Assembly: GCA_020832305.1 (NCBI GenBank)
Contig: JAFIEV010000070.1
Span: 1 to 64,000, forward strand
DNA from: Cyclobacteriaceae bacterium
GTDB lineage: Bacteria > Bacteroidota > Bacteroidia > Cytophagales > Cyclobacteriaceae
DNA length: 64,000 nucleotides
Direction of reading: 5' to 3'
The position numbers and the translations under genes are program-made. This document shows, in pieces, positions 32,981-41,719 of this stretch; position 1 is the stretch's first letter, and each line of letters starts with the position of its first letter. The notes under the pieces are model-generated. The model had not been told where the DNA came from. It was given only the letters and a program-made list of their open reading frames with translations, and searched no databases.

Positions 32981-35290
32981 ATGAATTTGGGACAAAGTAA
33001 GGTGAGTTCTCTTTTTAAACTGCGGTTACAAAGTATTTTTCTCTTGATTCTGCCACTTTGGCTGGTATTTGTGATCATGCAAAGTTGTGGCAAAGAGAAA
33101 GAAAAAGATATTTTTATAAGAAATGCCGCAAAAAATGAGCACATAGGATTAAGCAACAGCTTGTATGCAGGCACAGAGGCATGTGCCTCCTGCCATGAAC
33201 AGGAATACCACGACTGGAAAGGTTCCCACCACGATAAGGCCATGATGCTGGCCGATGCAGAAAGTGTATTGGGCGATTTCAATAACGCTGAGTTTGAAAA
33301 TCAGGGGGTGAAATCTCGTTTTTTTATGAAAAACGGACGCTTTTATGTTAATACGGAAGATGAAACCGGAAAATACCGCGATTTTGAAATATTGTATACC
33401 TATGGAATAGAACCTCTCCAGCAGTATATTGTTGAGTTCCCCAAAGGCCGATACCAATGCCTCAGGACAGCCTGGGATACTGAAGAAAACAAATGGTTTG
33501 ACCTGTATCCCGATATGAAAATTGTGCATGGCGAATGGATTCACTGGACGCAGGGAGGACTCAACTGGAATACCATGTGCTCAGATTGTCATTCGACCAA
33601 TGTTAAGAAGGCTTTTGACGAACAAACCCAGGCCTTTAATACCAGTTATGCCATTATAAACGTAAGTTGTGAATCCTGCCATGGTCCCGGCAAGAAACAT
33701 ATAGAGCTCGTAGAATCTGATGCTTACAATCAAAACCCCGAAGCCTATAAAGGAGCTTTGGAAGTACTGATGACCGCTGCCCTCAGCAGTAAAGAACAGG
33801 TAGATCAATGTGCACGCTGCCACTCACTTCGCACACAATATACCGAAGCTTTTGACCATGAAGGTATATATATGGATCACTATGCCCCCTCAGTCCTGCG
33901 TGAAGACCTGTATTTTGCCGATGGCCAAATCCTTGAAGAAGTGTATGTATATGGATCGTTCACCCAGAGCAGAATGTACCAGACAGAAGGGGTGCAATGC
34001 TCCGATTGCCATAATATTCATAGTACTCGCGTAAAAATACAGGGCAATGCACTATGCCTGCAGTGTCACAGCAGCAGCTATGATCAGATCAGCCACCATT
34101 TCCACACAACGGGTACTGATGCAGCCGAATGTATCAATTGTCATATGACCGGAAGGTATTATATGGTCAATGACTACCGAAGGGATCATAGTTTCAGGGT
34201 GCCACGACCTGATCTGAGCGTGAAATATCAAACCCCTAATGCATGTAATGACTGTCATAGTGATGAAAGCGCCAATTGGGCTGCTGATTGGGTGGTAAAA
34301 TGGTATGGCCCCGAACGTGAAAAAAATTATGCAGATGTATTGGCACATGCACGGTTTTTTCCTGAAGAATCTATCGATGCCTTGATACATATGGTTTCGC
34401 ATGACACCGTGCCGGTGATGGCCAGGTCTACCGCTGTATATTATTTGGGAAACACCATGGCCCCCGATGCCATACAGGCGATAAAAGGCTTTTTGCAGGA
34501 TGAAGAGCCACTGGTTCGGTATACGGCCCTGAATGCGCTGGCCCAACTGCCACCACAGGAAAAGTTCGCATCTGTAAGTAAACTGGTCAATGACCCTGTG
34601 CGCTCGGTAAGAATAGCAGCTGCCGGCGCTTTGTTGGGTACCCCAGCCAATATGCTCGATAAACTCGACCCATCGGCTTTGCGCAAAGCCAATGAGGAAT
34701 ATATCACCGGTTTGCGGGTAAGGGCTGACTTTCCAGGTGGACAGATGGAAAAGGCCAGCTACCATTTGTCAAAAGGTGAAATTAAGGAGGCAGAGCTGAG
34801 TTATCTGCGTGCTATCGAAATGGATTATTACTACAATGCGGCACGCATCAATTTGGCAAACCTGTATTATGAGCAGAGAAGATTTGATGAGGCGGCTGAA
34901 CTTTTTAAAAAAGTGATAGAACTTGAACCCGAATTTGGACCTTCTTATTATTCACTGGGTTTACTGTTGGCCGAACAAAAGAAAATGGAAGCTGCGGTAT
35001 TGTATCTGGGTAAAGCCACGGAGTTAATGAGCAATAATCCACGTGTTTTTTATAATTATGGCCTCGCACTGCAACAGGTAAATCGAATAAAAGATGCTGA
35101 AATGGCCTTTCGCAATGCATTAAAAGCAGATCCCGATTCAGAACCTAATTTATATGCACTTGCGGTATTGTATTTTCAGCACAATCAGCTGCAAAAAGCG
35201 CAGGTGCTGGCAGACCGACTGGTAAAACTCCGGCCTGATAACCCGCAGTATCAGCAATTACGTGGTGAAATCAACCGAAGGAAAGGATAA
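32981..35290 (+). CDS. Octaheme cytochrome c with HEAT and TPR repeats
   Basis: 769 residues. N-terminal membrane anchor or lipoprotein-like signal (hydrophobic stretch to Cys36 in 'VIMQSCGK'; the lipobox is poor). Eight CxxCH haem sites follow: CASCH, CSDCH, CESCH, CARCH, CSDCH, CLQCH, CINCH and CNDCH (about residues 67-425), matching the cytochrome c554-like multihaem family. Residues about 470-560 look like HEAT repeats ('VRYTALNALAQLPP', 'VRSVRIAAAGALLG'). The last 190 residues are five TPRs ('AARINLANLYYEQRRFDEA'). No substrate-binding haem variant (CxxCK) is seen, so electron transfer is more likely than nitrite reduction. Periplasmic side. Confidence 0.9.
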   Translation: MNLGQSKVSSLFKLRLQSIFLLILPLWLVFVIMQSCGKEKEKDIFIRNAAKNEHIGLSNSLYAGTEACASCHEQEYHDWKGSHHDKAMMLADAESVLGDFNNAEFENQGVKSRFFMKNGRFYVNTEDETGKYRDFEILYTYGIEPLQQYIVEFPKGRYQCLRTAWDTEENKWFDLYPDMKIVHGEWIHWTQGGLNWNTMCSDCHSTNVKKAFDEQTQAFNTSYAIINVSCESCHGPGKKHIELVESDAYNQNPEAYKGALEVLMTAALSSKEQVDQCARCHSLRTQYTEAFDHEGIYMDHYAPSVLREDLYFADGQILEEVYVYGSFTQSRMYQTEGVQCSDCHNIHSTRVKIQGNALCLQCHSSSYDQISHHFHTTGTDAAECINCHMTGRYYMVNDYRRDHSFRVPRPDLSVKYQTPNACNDCHSDESANWAADWVVKWYGPEREKNYADVLAHARFFPEESIDALIHMVSHDTVPVMARSTAVYYLGNTMAPDAIQAIKGFLQDEEPLVRYTALNALAQLPPQEKFASVSKLVNDPVRSVRIAAAGALLGTPANMLDKLDPSALRKANEEYITGLRVRADFPGGQMEKASYHLSKGEIKEAELSYLRAIEMDYYYNAARINLANLYYEQRRFDEAAELFKKVIELEPEFGPSYYSLGLLLAEQKKMEAAVLYLGKATELMSNNPRVFYNYGLALQQVNRIKDAEMAFRNALKADPDSEPNLYALAVLYFQHNQLQKAQVLADRLVKLRPDNPQYQQLRGEINRRKG

Positions 35291-35372
35291 GCCCGGTATC
35301 GTAAGAAGGGCCATATATGACACAAATTTGCTTTTTGTGCTAACCTCATTCCGGCTTTATCTTATAAAATAG

Positions 35373-35442
35373 TTTCGCACCTACGGAGCTCATCCCTTTA
35401 AATGGCTTTTTTCTACAAAGATGTCGCGCCTACAGCGCTTAG
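35373..35442. repeat. Tandem CCTAC repeat pair
   Basis: tttcgcacctacggagctcat (35373-35393, quoted to within a base) recurs as tgtcgcgcctacagcgcttag (35422-35442), 49 bases on. The shared core is tcgc(a/g)cctac(g/a)g(a/c)gct. Similar strings are scattered in Bacteroidota genomes as far as I recall. Function unknown. Confidence 0.5.
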
Positions 35443-35598
35443 TTGCTGTATAGTAACAAATGATTGTTCAATAGATATTATCGTCAATTTGTGCCGCCTC
35501 GACATTTGATACACCTCAATTTACCTAACCAGCTCTTTTAATAAGACAGGCTTTGAGATGAGTCAAATTTGACGATTTTTCCTGAATTTAGTCAGAAG

Positions 35599-35650
35599 GA
35601 TAATGATCTCGTGAGGTACAATGATCATAGTCCTTGTCTGAGACGAGGAC
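35599..35650 (+). repeat. H2 hairpin repeat, copy 2
   Basis: gtccttgtctgagacgaggac-type core at 35630-35650: a 10-bp stem with one T.G pair and a single-base centre. The left flank (gataatgatctcgtgaggtac) matches that of copy 1. Confidence 0.75.
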
Positions 35651-35788
35651 TGGAAACATCAGCCATTCATTTGCATCTATATTCCTCGTCCCGAGCGCAA
35701 CGTTTTCCGGGATATCGGTTTTACCTTACTTTGAAAAGAGGAGTTTGGCAATATTTAGTTTAAATAATTGTTAATCAGGCATTTAACT

Positions 35789-35812
35789 GTGGTTCGTGGG
35801 GACACGAACCAC
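35789..35812. repeat. H1 hairpin, perfect copy
   Basis: gtggttcgtg (35789-35798), loop ggga, cacgaaccac (35803-35812). The stem is identical to that at 26-49 and lies in inverted orientation relative to it. Confidence 0.8.
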
Positions 35813-35828
35813 GGCGGAGGAGTTTGTC

Positions 35829-35911
35829 TTTTCTCTAATTAATTGATTTTAGGTGTTTAATTGTGGATTGTGGGGTCGCGAACCACGGCGGGGCGATGGG
35901 GTTGAGATTAT
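35829..35911 (+). repeat. H1 repeat with long flanks, diverged stem
   Basis: This stretch aligns over its whole length with the reverse complement of 1-83, including aattgatttt at the left and gatggggttgagattat at the right. The stem here is gtggattgtg / cgcgaaccac with mismatches. It lies directly after the perfect copy at 35789, so two copies are in tandem. Confidence 0.75.
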
Positions 35912-35942
35912 CCGTTTCTAAGCTTCTCGGTAAAAAATATTA

Positions 35943-36026
35943 TCAGGAGAAAGCTCCAGAAAGGAGCCTGAAAAACGTCGAGAGTCCTTTCTACCAACCC
36001 GGTTGTTGGAGTTTTCTCCAACAACT
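35943..36026 (+). other. Cluster of strong stem-loops, possible structured RNA
   Basis: First hairpin: gctcc (35953-35957) / ggagc (35963-35967), extended by cagg / cctg across a bulge. Second: gttgttggag (36002-36011), loop tttt, ctccaacaac (36016-36025), a perfect 10-bp stem. No T-run follows and no gene is within 600 bases downstream. It may be a small RNA, part of a mobile element, or debris. Confidence 0.3.
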
Positions 36027-36162
36027 ACCACCAGACATACATGCTTAACATCTGCCACGCCTCCATTTGCCAACAAGGGGGTAATATTTTGTGTATTGAT
36101 GTAATTGAATAGTTTATGGGGCAATATGCTTCAATGACACTCAGATCCCGTACTCTGATATC

Positions 36163-36183
36163 GTCCTTGTTTAAAACGAGGAC
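36163..36183 (+). repeat. H2 hairpin repeat, copy 3
   Basis: gtccttgtttaaaacgagga-c core: a 10-bp stem with one T.G pair and a one-base centre. Compared with copy 2, an inner C-G pair is replaced by T-A, a compensatory change. A partial direct repeat (aaaacgaggacg) follows at once. Confidence 0.75.
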
Positions 36184-36296
36184 GAAAACGAGGACGATAC
36201 ATTAAACATGAAGCCATTTACATCAACTCCGTTAAGCAGCGTTTGTAACGCGGCAAGTCACATCGAAAATCACGCTACAAGGTACGAGCTTTTTGC

Positions 36297-36540
36297 ACCG
36301 TCCTCGCGGAAAAATCACACCAATTAGTTTCTATTGGCCTAAATGCTAAACTACGATTTTTGTGACAATCCCTAAGTACGGGACAGGTACTCCCAAGTAA
36401 GAGACTGCAACCAGTAAATACCAGCCTCCATGCACAGGATTGGGGGAACTTGTCCCGTTATTCGGGATGGCCACGGGTTTGGTTGTTGGCAATAAAACCA
36501 AAAATGAACAATTAAGAGTCCAAACCCTCGCAATGACGGT
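36297..36540. mobile_element. MITE-like element R3 (244 bp)
   Basis: The left end accgtcctcgcgg (36297-36309) and the right end cctcgcaatgacggt (36526-36540) are imperfect terminal inverted repeats. Inside, cgggacaggt (36379-36388) faces aacttgtcccg (36446-36456), a nested inverted repeat. No ORF of note. The left half is repeated at 24308-24411. No target-site duplication was resolved, so the boundaries are provisional. Confidence 0.45.
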
Positions 36541-36666
36541 ATTAGAATGGCTTCAAATCCTAAGCAATGAAAAGCAGGATTTGAAACCCAGCTTACGAAA
36601 GGACAAAATAGGTGTCGTTACGCTATTTAGGGAAGTATAGGATGCTGATTCTTGTTAGTTCCCACA

Positions 36667-38298
36667 TCAGAACGGGAAATCATCAGCGGGCAACTGATCG
36701 GCATCGAGTTCCTGAATTTCAGGTTTATCCACCAGCAGGTGTTGCGGATTACCATCCACATAAATCGCTTTATACGGTCTGGTAGGGCAGGGGTATACGC
36801 ATGCACCACAACCTATGCAGATGTCTTCATCTATTTCAGGAATAAACAATCCGGTATCGCCATAAGGCACCATATCTACCGCTTTGGTAGGGCAATGCTC
36901 AGAACAAGCGCCACAGTCGGTTCCCTCCGTTTCTACTACACAATTTTCTTTAATAAATTTCGCTTTCCCGATCTGGGTCGTATGCTTGTGGTCTATATCC
37001 CTGAATTTTAGCAGCGCGCCAGTAGGGCAGATTTCGGCGCAGATTACACAGTCGTAATTGCAAAATCCACTGTCATAGTCCATGTGTGGCTGCATTATGC
37101 CTTTAAATCCATATTGCAGAAAAGAAGGCTGCAAAACATGATTGGGGCATGCTTTTACACATAAGGTACAGGCTGTACAATAATTGTTAAAATGATCTAT
37201 GGAGCCTGCGCCGGGAGGAGCCACTGGATAATCGGGTTCTACCGGGACTGTCGTTGGCAGGGTAGGTACCACATTAGTATTGATGGGTGGCGGTGTTTTA
37301 CTGCCTTCATTTTGCCTGAAACCCATAATCGCCAGACTACCGGCGGCAAGCATGCCCAGAAAACCTCGTTTGCTTACCGAAGGCCCGTCTCCTTCTGCCC
37401 CCGCAAGGGCAAGCACGGGCTTCTGCCGTCCAAACCAGTCATTTTTAAAATATATGGCCTTTTCATCACATGCTTTTATGCAGTTAAAACAGGCAATACA
37501 TCGCGAAAAATCAATTTCTTTCTTTTTACGGTCGATGCAGGTGGCCTTGCAACTGTAAACACAACTGTTGCAATTGTTGCAGTCTTCTGTATTAATGGCC
37601 AGTTTGAATAACGAATACCTGGAAATCAGGCCCAGAAAGGTGCCCACCGGACATAATGTATTGCAGTAAAGCCTGCCATGTTTCCAGGAAAGCCAAAAAA
37701 CAACCACAATCATAATGACCGGAAAAATAAAGGAAGTGAGGTAAAAACTACGCAAACTGGTGGGAAATAACCAGTAATAGTTCATTTTCTCAAGCCAACT
37801 TACCAGGGTATTATTGGCGTAAACCACAACCGGTTGTGCAAAATTACTGCTAAACCTTCCGAAATTTGAGTAAGGATCCAGCAGATTGATAAGAAATATA
37901 CTGCCAAAAAGAAAGCTTAGCACACACAATATGAGTATGCCATACCGCCAGAAATTGTGCGGCATCGAAAACCTGAAAAAACGTTTTCTGATTTTAAGCG
38001 GACTCACTTTTTTGTGGATCCAGGTAAAAATATCCTGCAGCGTGCCTAATGGACAGATGCTCGAACAATAAACCCTGCCAAACAGTGCTGTAAGCAATAT
38101 TATAATGAAAAAACCAGCCGATGCCAGGGCCAGGGTACTGATAAATTTCAATAAGGAAGGCAGAAATTGCAGATACAAGGTGGCGTTGATCCAGCTATTC
38201 GGAATGGTTTCTCTGAAATCGACAAAGATTAAAAAGATCGCCACAAAAAATAGCAGGGAAACCACCACCCTCAGGTGTTTCAAAAAATACAGCTTCAT
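36667..38298 (-). CDS. Membrane polyferredoxin, NapH-NapG-like fusion
   Basis: 543 residues. The N-terminal half is NapH/NosR-like: about five membrane helices with two Cys-rich loops on CxxxCP motifs ('CSSICPLGT', 'CNTLCPVGT'), then two [4Fe-4S] sites ('CNNCNSCVYSC', 'CIACFNCIKAC'). An internal 'SKRGFLGMLAAGSLAIMGF' (about residue 308) looks like the Tat leader of a NapG protein that has become an internal membrane segment. The C-terminal half, on the outer face, has four more clusters ('CTACTLCVKAC', 'CNYDCVICAEIC', 'CGACSEHC', 'CIGCGACVYPC'). Role: quinol-linked electron transfer across the membrane. No Nap or Nos reductase gene is near; the DUF362 gene follows. Confidence 0.88.
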   Translation of the reverse strand: MKLYFLKHLRVVVSLLFFVAIFLIFVDFRETIPNSWINATLYLQFLPSLLKFISTLALASAGFFIIILLTALFGRVYCSSICPLGTLQDIFTWIHKKVSPLKIRKRFFRFSMPHNFWRYGILILCVLSFLFGSIFLINLLDPYSNFGRFSSNFAQPVVVYANNTLVSWLEKMNYYWLFPTSLRSFYLTSFIFPVIMIVVVFWLSWKHGRLYCNTLCPVGTFLGLISRYSLFKLAINTEDCNNCNSCVYSCKATCIDRKKKEIDFSRCIACFNCIKACDEKAIYFKNDWFGRQKPVLALAGAEGDGPSVSKRGFLGMLAAGSLAIMGFRQNEGSKTPPPINTNVVPTLPTTVPVEPDYPVAPPGAGSIDHFNNYCTACTLCVKACPNHVLQPSFLQYGFKGIMQPHMDYDSGFCNYDCVICAEICPTGALLKFRDIDHKHTTQIGKAKFIKENCVVETEGTDCGACSEHCPTKAVDMVPYGDTGLFIPEIDEDICIGCGACVYPCPTRPYKAIYVDGNPQHLLVDKPEIQELDADQLPADDFPF

Positions 38299-38365
38299 CT
38301 GTTGGTTCGTTATACTTAATTAAGTTTAAAAAATCCTGTCTGCAATACTGGCCTGAATCTGTCCC

Positions 38366-39289
38366 TTAAACCCTTATCCGATGGATATTGAGTTTACTCA
38401 GGTCCATGGTTCCGACGCCCAATTCATCGGCAATTCTTATATGACCGACTTCGTGTGGCTCCATGCCAAAAATCTTAGCGGCAGCAGCATCGGCAGCTAC
38501 CGGATCGGGCGATATGATCAGGGATTTTGAAACCACTACATCAGCAGTAGATACCCCCCTGGGGCCATTTCGCATCATGATAGCATAGGCATCTATTACG
38601 TTGAGGTCTGGTTTTCTGAACCGGGTGAACTCAGCAATACATCTGTTCAAATCGTTTTGATGCCAAAACTGACGATCCCAAACAATACCCATTAGGTTTT
38701 TCATGGCTATGGTAAGCCGGGTAGAACTATGGTGTTTAAGAACCGGCACATTTATAAAAACATCACTGTTTAGGATGAGTTCGTGAACCTTGGCATTTTT
38801 GATGCGCGTGGCATTGGGTATTTGCACATTTTGGTAATAGCTTTCAGTTGCCCCGGAAACCATTCTTCCACCTGCTTCTCTTACAGCCCGCTGAATACCA
38901 CTGTTTTCATAGCAGCGGTTCCAGTTATCGCAGGTGTTATCAAATACGAAAACATCTTTGGCGCCGGCATCTTTACAATGTTGGACAATCCGTTTGACCA
39001 GGATGGGGTTGGTGTTGGCCGCCCTTTCAGGTGTGGCATCCCATCCAATGTTGGGCTTAACCACCACAGTTTGCCCTCGCTTCACATATTTCCCAATACC
39101 ACCCATAGCGGCAATGGCTTTGTCAAACATTTCATCAGGATTTCCGCCCATGGCAGCAATGAGGTCATACTCAGAATTATTCAATAGCACATCGTTTTCT
39201 GCTATCTTGTCATGGGCCATGGCTTTAGCCGTTCCCAGGGTAAAACCTGTGCCTAATGTTTTCCATAAAAATTTCCGTCTATCCATCAT
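38366..39289 (-). CDS. DUF362 family protein with Tat leader
   Basis: About 307 residues from the ATG at 39287-39289 (the next codon is also ATG). The upstream in-frame Met gives an unlikely leader, whereas this start gives 'MDRRKFLWKTLGTGF', a good twin-arginine signal. Family motifs of DUF362 are present: 'VVVKPNIGWDATPERAANTNP' in pieces, 'VFVFDNTCDNW', 'HSSTRLTIAMKNLMGI'. The C-terminal ferredoxin domain of many DUF362 proteins is absent. The gene is 67 bases upstream of the polyferredoxin gene on the same strand, so the two exported/membrane proteins may act together; the function is not known. Confidence 0.82.
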   Translation of the reverse strand: MMDRRKFLWKTLGTGFTLGTAKAMAHDKIAENDVLLNNSEYDLIAAMGGNPDEMFDKAIAAMGGIGKYVKRGQTVVVKPNIGWDATPERAANTNPILVKRIVQHCKDAGAKDVFVFDNTCDNWNRCYENSGIQRAVREAGGRMVSGATESYYQNVQIPNATRIKNAKVHELILNSDVFINVPVLKHHSSTRLTIAMKNLMGIVWDRQFWHQNDLNRCIAEFTRFRKPDLNVIDAYAIMMRNGPRGVSTADVVVSKSLIISPDPVAADAAAAKIFGMEPHEVGHIRIADELGVGTMDLSKLNIHRIRV

Positions 39290-39506
39290 ACCAGATTTAA
39301 ATGCCAAAAAAATACATTGCAAAACAAGTCCTGCAATAATATTAACGATAGAATGGATTTCACGGCATGATTTATATCAGGTTTTGTATAAAAAACACTT
39401 GTTTTTAATCATTATAAATTAACCAATACCAGTATAACACATTAATAATCAATTATTAAGAGTCCTTCATGCTTGTGTATCGCATTTTTTGAAACATGCA
39501 TATTTA

Positions 39507-41348
39507 TCAGACCCTTTCAGGTGCGAGCTCCCATTTTGCCGGAGAACGCCATAAAGAAGAAAGAAGCAATTCCCGCATAAAAAAGAATTCTTTTGGCAAT
39601 TTATCGTACAGCCTGGAGAATAACTCTTCATGACTGAGAAGTTCCTGTTTAAAAGCTTCTGTATCGATAGACATTATTTTATTAAAATCTTCTCTGGAAA
39701 AATCCAGACCTTTCCAATACATATCTTCATAGCGCGGCATCCAACCGATAGGCCCTTCAACAGCAGCAGTTTTGCCGTTTACCCTGTCAAGCACCCACTT
39801 AAGCACCCGCATATTTTCACCAAAACCCGGCCACAGGAATTTGCCTTCTTCATCGATCCTGAACCAGTTTACGCCAAATATCCTTGGAGGATTTGAAAGA
39901 TTGCGTCCGAATTGCAGCCAATGGTTGAAATATTCGGCCATATGATAGCCGCAGAAAGGCAGCATGGCAAAGGGATCACGGCGAACTTTTCCAAGTTCTC
40001 CATTGGCGGCTGCCGTAGTTTCAGAACCCATTGTAGATGCCAGATACACACCGAAGTTCCAGTTGACAGATTGATATACCAGTGGGATTGTCTTGCTGCG
40101 ACGACCACCAAAAATAAATGCACTGATGGGTACGCCGGAAGGATTATCCCATTCAGGGTCAATGCTGGGGCATTGAGAAGCAGGGGCCGTAAATCTTGCA
40201 TTGGGGTGTGCTACAGGTTTACCTGATGCAGGATTATAAGGTTTGCCAGTCCAGTCGATAACACCTTCTGGGACTTCTTTACTAAGTCCTTCCCACCATA
40301 CATCGCCATCAGGTGTAACACCTACATTGGTGAAAATAGTGTTAGCTTTGATGGTCTCCATCGCATTTGGATTATTTTTATAGCTGGTACCCGGTGCTAC
40401 GCCAAAATATCCGGCTTCAGGATTCATGGCGTACAATTTTCCGTTTTTTCCTGGTTTTATCCAGGCAATGTCATCCCCTACGGTAGTCACTTTATGGTCT
40501 TCCATTTCCTTTGGAGGAATTAACATGGCAAAGTTGGTCTTGCCGCAAGCACTGGGAAAAGCGGCGGCTACATAATTTTTTACCTTGTCAGGCCCTTCAA
40601 CGCCCAGTATAAGCATATGTTCTGCGAGCCAGCCTTCATCCCGGGCCATATTGGAAGCTATACGAAGCGCGAAACATTTTTTGCCCAGAAGTGCGTTGCC
40701 TCCATAACCACTGCCATAAGAAACGATGGATCTTTCTTCAGGGAAGTGAACGATGTATTTGGTAGTAGGATTGCAGGGCCATTTGGCATCGGCAGCGCCC
40801 GGCTCAAGCGGTGCCCCTATTGAATGCAGACATTTAACAAATTTTCCATCTTTTCCCAGAACATCTACGACTTTTTTACCCATCCGGGTCATGATTCGCA
40901 TATTAACTACCACATATTCAGAGTCCGTTAATTCAACCCCGATTTGTGAAATTTCAGAACCGATCGGACCCATGCTAAAAGGAATTACATACATGGTACG
41001 GCCTTTCATACATCCGTCAAATAAACCATTAAGGGTAGACTTTATTTCATTGGGGTCAACCCAGTTATTGGTCGGACCCGCATCTTCCTTACGACGTGAA
41101 CATATGAAGGTGCGGTCTTCGATTCTGGCAACATCACTCGGGTCTGAAAAGCAGGCAAAGCTATTGGGCCGTTTTTCGGCATTTAGACGGATGAAAGTCC
41201 CCTTTTTAACCAGATCATTACACAATTTGTCATATTCCTCCTGTGACCCGTCACACCAATATACGCTGTCTGGTTTGCATAAATCGGCCATCTCTTGTAC
41301 CCATATAAGTAGTTTCTTGTTTTTTACTGAGCCAGTGGAATCATTCAT
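39507..41348 (-). CDS. pckG: Phosphoenolpyruvate carboxykinase (GTP)
   Basis: 613 residues, the length of GTP-type PEPCK. The P-loop '[10 protein letters not shown]' contains the reactive Cys268. The oxaloacetate-site Arg region is '[12 protein letters not shown]', the metal-binding region is '[11 protein letters not shown]', and the guanine pocket '[13 protein letters not shown]' near the C-terminus distinguishes it from the ATP form. It interconverts oxaloacetate and PEP for gluconeogenesis or anaplerosis. Single gene, with leader 41349 onward. Next to korAB on the same strand but behind their terminator, so separately transcribed. Confidence 0.97.
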   Translation of the reverse strand: MNDSTGSVKNKKLLIWVQEMADLCKPDSVYWCDGSQEEYDKLCNDLVKKGTFIRLNAEKRPNSFACFSDPSDVARIEDRTFICSRRKEDAGPTNNWVDPNEIKSTLNGLFDGCMKGRTMYVIPFSMGPIGSEISQIGVELTDSEYVVVNMRIMTRMGKKVVDVLGKDGKFVKCLHSIGAPLEPGAADAKWPCNPTTKYIVHFPEERSIVSYGSGYGGNALLGKKCFALRIASNMARDEGWLAEHMLILGVEGPDKVKNYVAAAFPSACGKTNFAMLIPPKEMEDHKVTTVGDDIAWIKPGKNGKLYAMNPEAGYFGVAPGTSYKNNPNAMETIKANTIFTNVGVTPDGDVWWEGLSKEVPEGVIDWTGKPYNPASGKPVAHPNARFTAPASQCPSIDPEWDNPSGVPISAFIFGGRRSKTIPLVYQSVNWNFGVYLASTMGSETTAAANGELGKVRRDPFAMLPFCGYHMAEYFNHWLQFGRNLSNPPRIFGVNWFRIDEEGKFLWPGFGENMRVLKWVLDRVNGKTAAVEGPIGWMPRYEDMYWKGLDFSREDFNKIMSIDTEAFKQELLSHEELFSRLYDKLPKEFFFMRELLLSSLWRSPAKWELAPERV

Positions 41349-41655
41349 AAATGTATTTTTTTAAATGTTCAGCAATGCATGTTGTTTGTGTGATTTTGAG
41401 GAAAATCCTTTCTCCAAAGTCTTATGTAATATACTCAATAGCATAAACTTATGTTATACGAAAACCCGGAATTATTATTTTACATATGACAGCTTGCGGT
41501 TCTTGGAAGGTCCGAACCTGGAAAGAATGGCACAATTATGAAAGGTTAATTGGGTGGATTGGAAATAAGGAATAGAGTCCAAAGTTTGGTGTTTTTATTA
41601 CCCACAGTTTTTTAATCTTGGGAATTGATACGGCAAAAATTTCTGGACGTATATC

Positions 41656-41698
41656 AAAAAAAAGCCGCCACGGATCACATGGCGGCTGAAGCTTTTTT
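41656..41698 (-). terminator. Terminator of korAB
   Basis: agccgcca (41663-41670) / tggcggct (41680-41687) with a 9-base loop. The left A-run (41656-41663) gives the U-run on the leftward transcript; a T-run on the other side makes it bidirectional in form. It lies in the 371-base gap 41349-41719, in which nothing else was identified apart from the pckG leader. Confidence 0.85.
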
Positions 41699-41719
41699 TA
41701 TTTTAAACCCTTGATTACT

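Larger units (their letters stand above)
35291..36666. other. 1.38-kb gene-free region with several repeat families
   Basis: No gene is supported. The region contains a CCTAC tandem repeat (35373-35442), two H2 hairpins (35630-35650, 36163-36183), two H1 hairpins (35789-35812, 35863-35886), a cluster of strong stem-loops (35943-36026) and the R3 element (36297-36540). Three families are shared with 24.3-24.7 kb, and H1 also with the first bases of the window. Confidence 0.75.

Noticed and set aside
34052-34765. 237-codon open frame on the minus strand
   Set aside because: It lies wholly antisense to the octaheme cytochrome, whose haem motifs and repeats prove the plus-strand frame. The minus product has random composition with scattered Cys, His and Trp.
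32981-35290. Pentaheme nitrite reductase (NrfA) assignment
   Set aside because: There are eight CxxCH sites, no CxxCK catalytic site, and HEAT/TPR repeats that NrfA lacks.
35569-35763. 64-codon open frame in the repeat region
   Set aside because: It overlaps an H2 hairpin, has no ribosome site and no recognisable similarity; composition is that of non-coding DNA.
24701-36183. CRISPR-like look of the H2 hairpins (palindromic core, one copy ending in ggaaac)
   Set aside because: Only three copies, not regularly spaced, no spacers of equal length and no cas genes. A REP-type family fits better.
40753-41364. 203-codon open frame on the plus strand
   Set aside because: Antisense to pckG, which is unmistakable. 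The product has no domain and no promoter or ribosome site.
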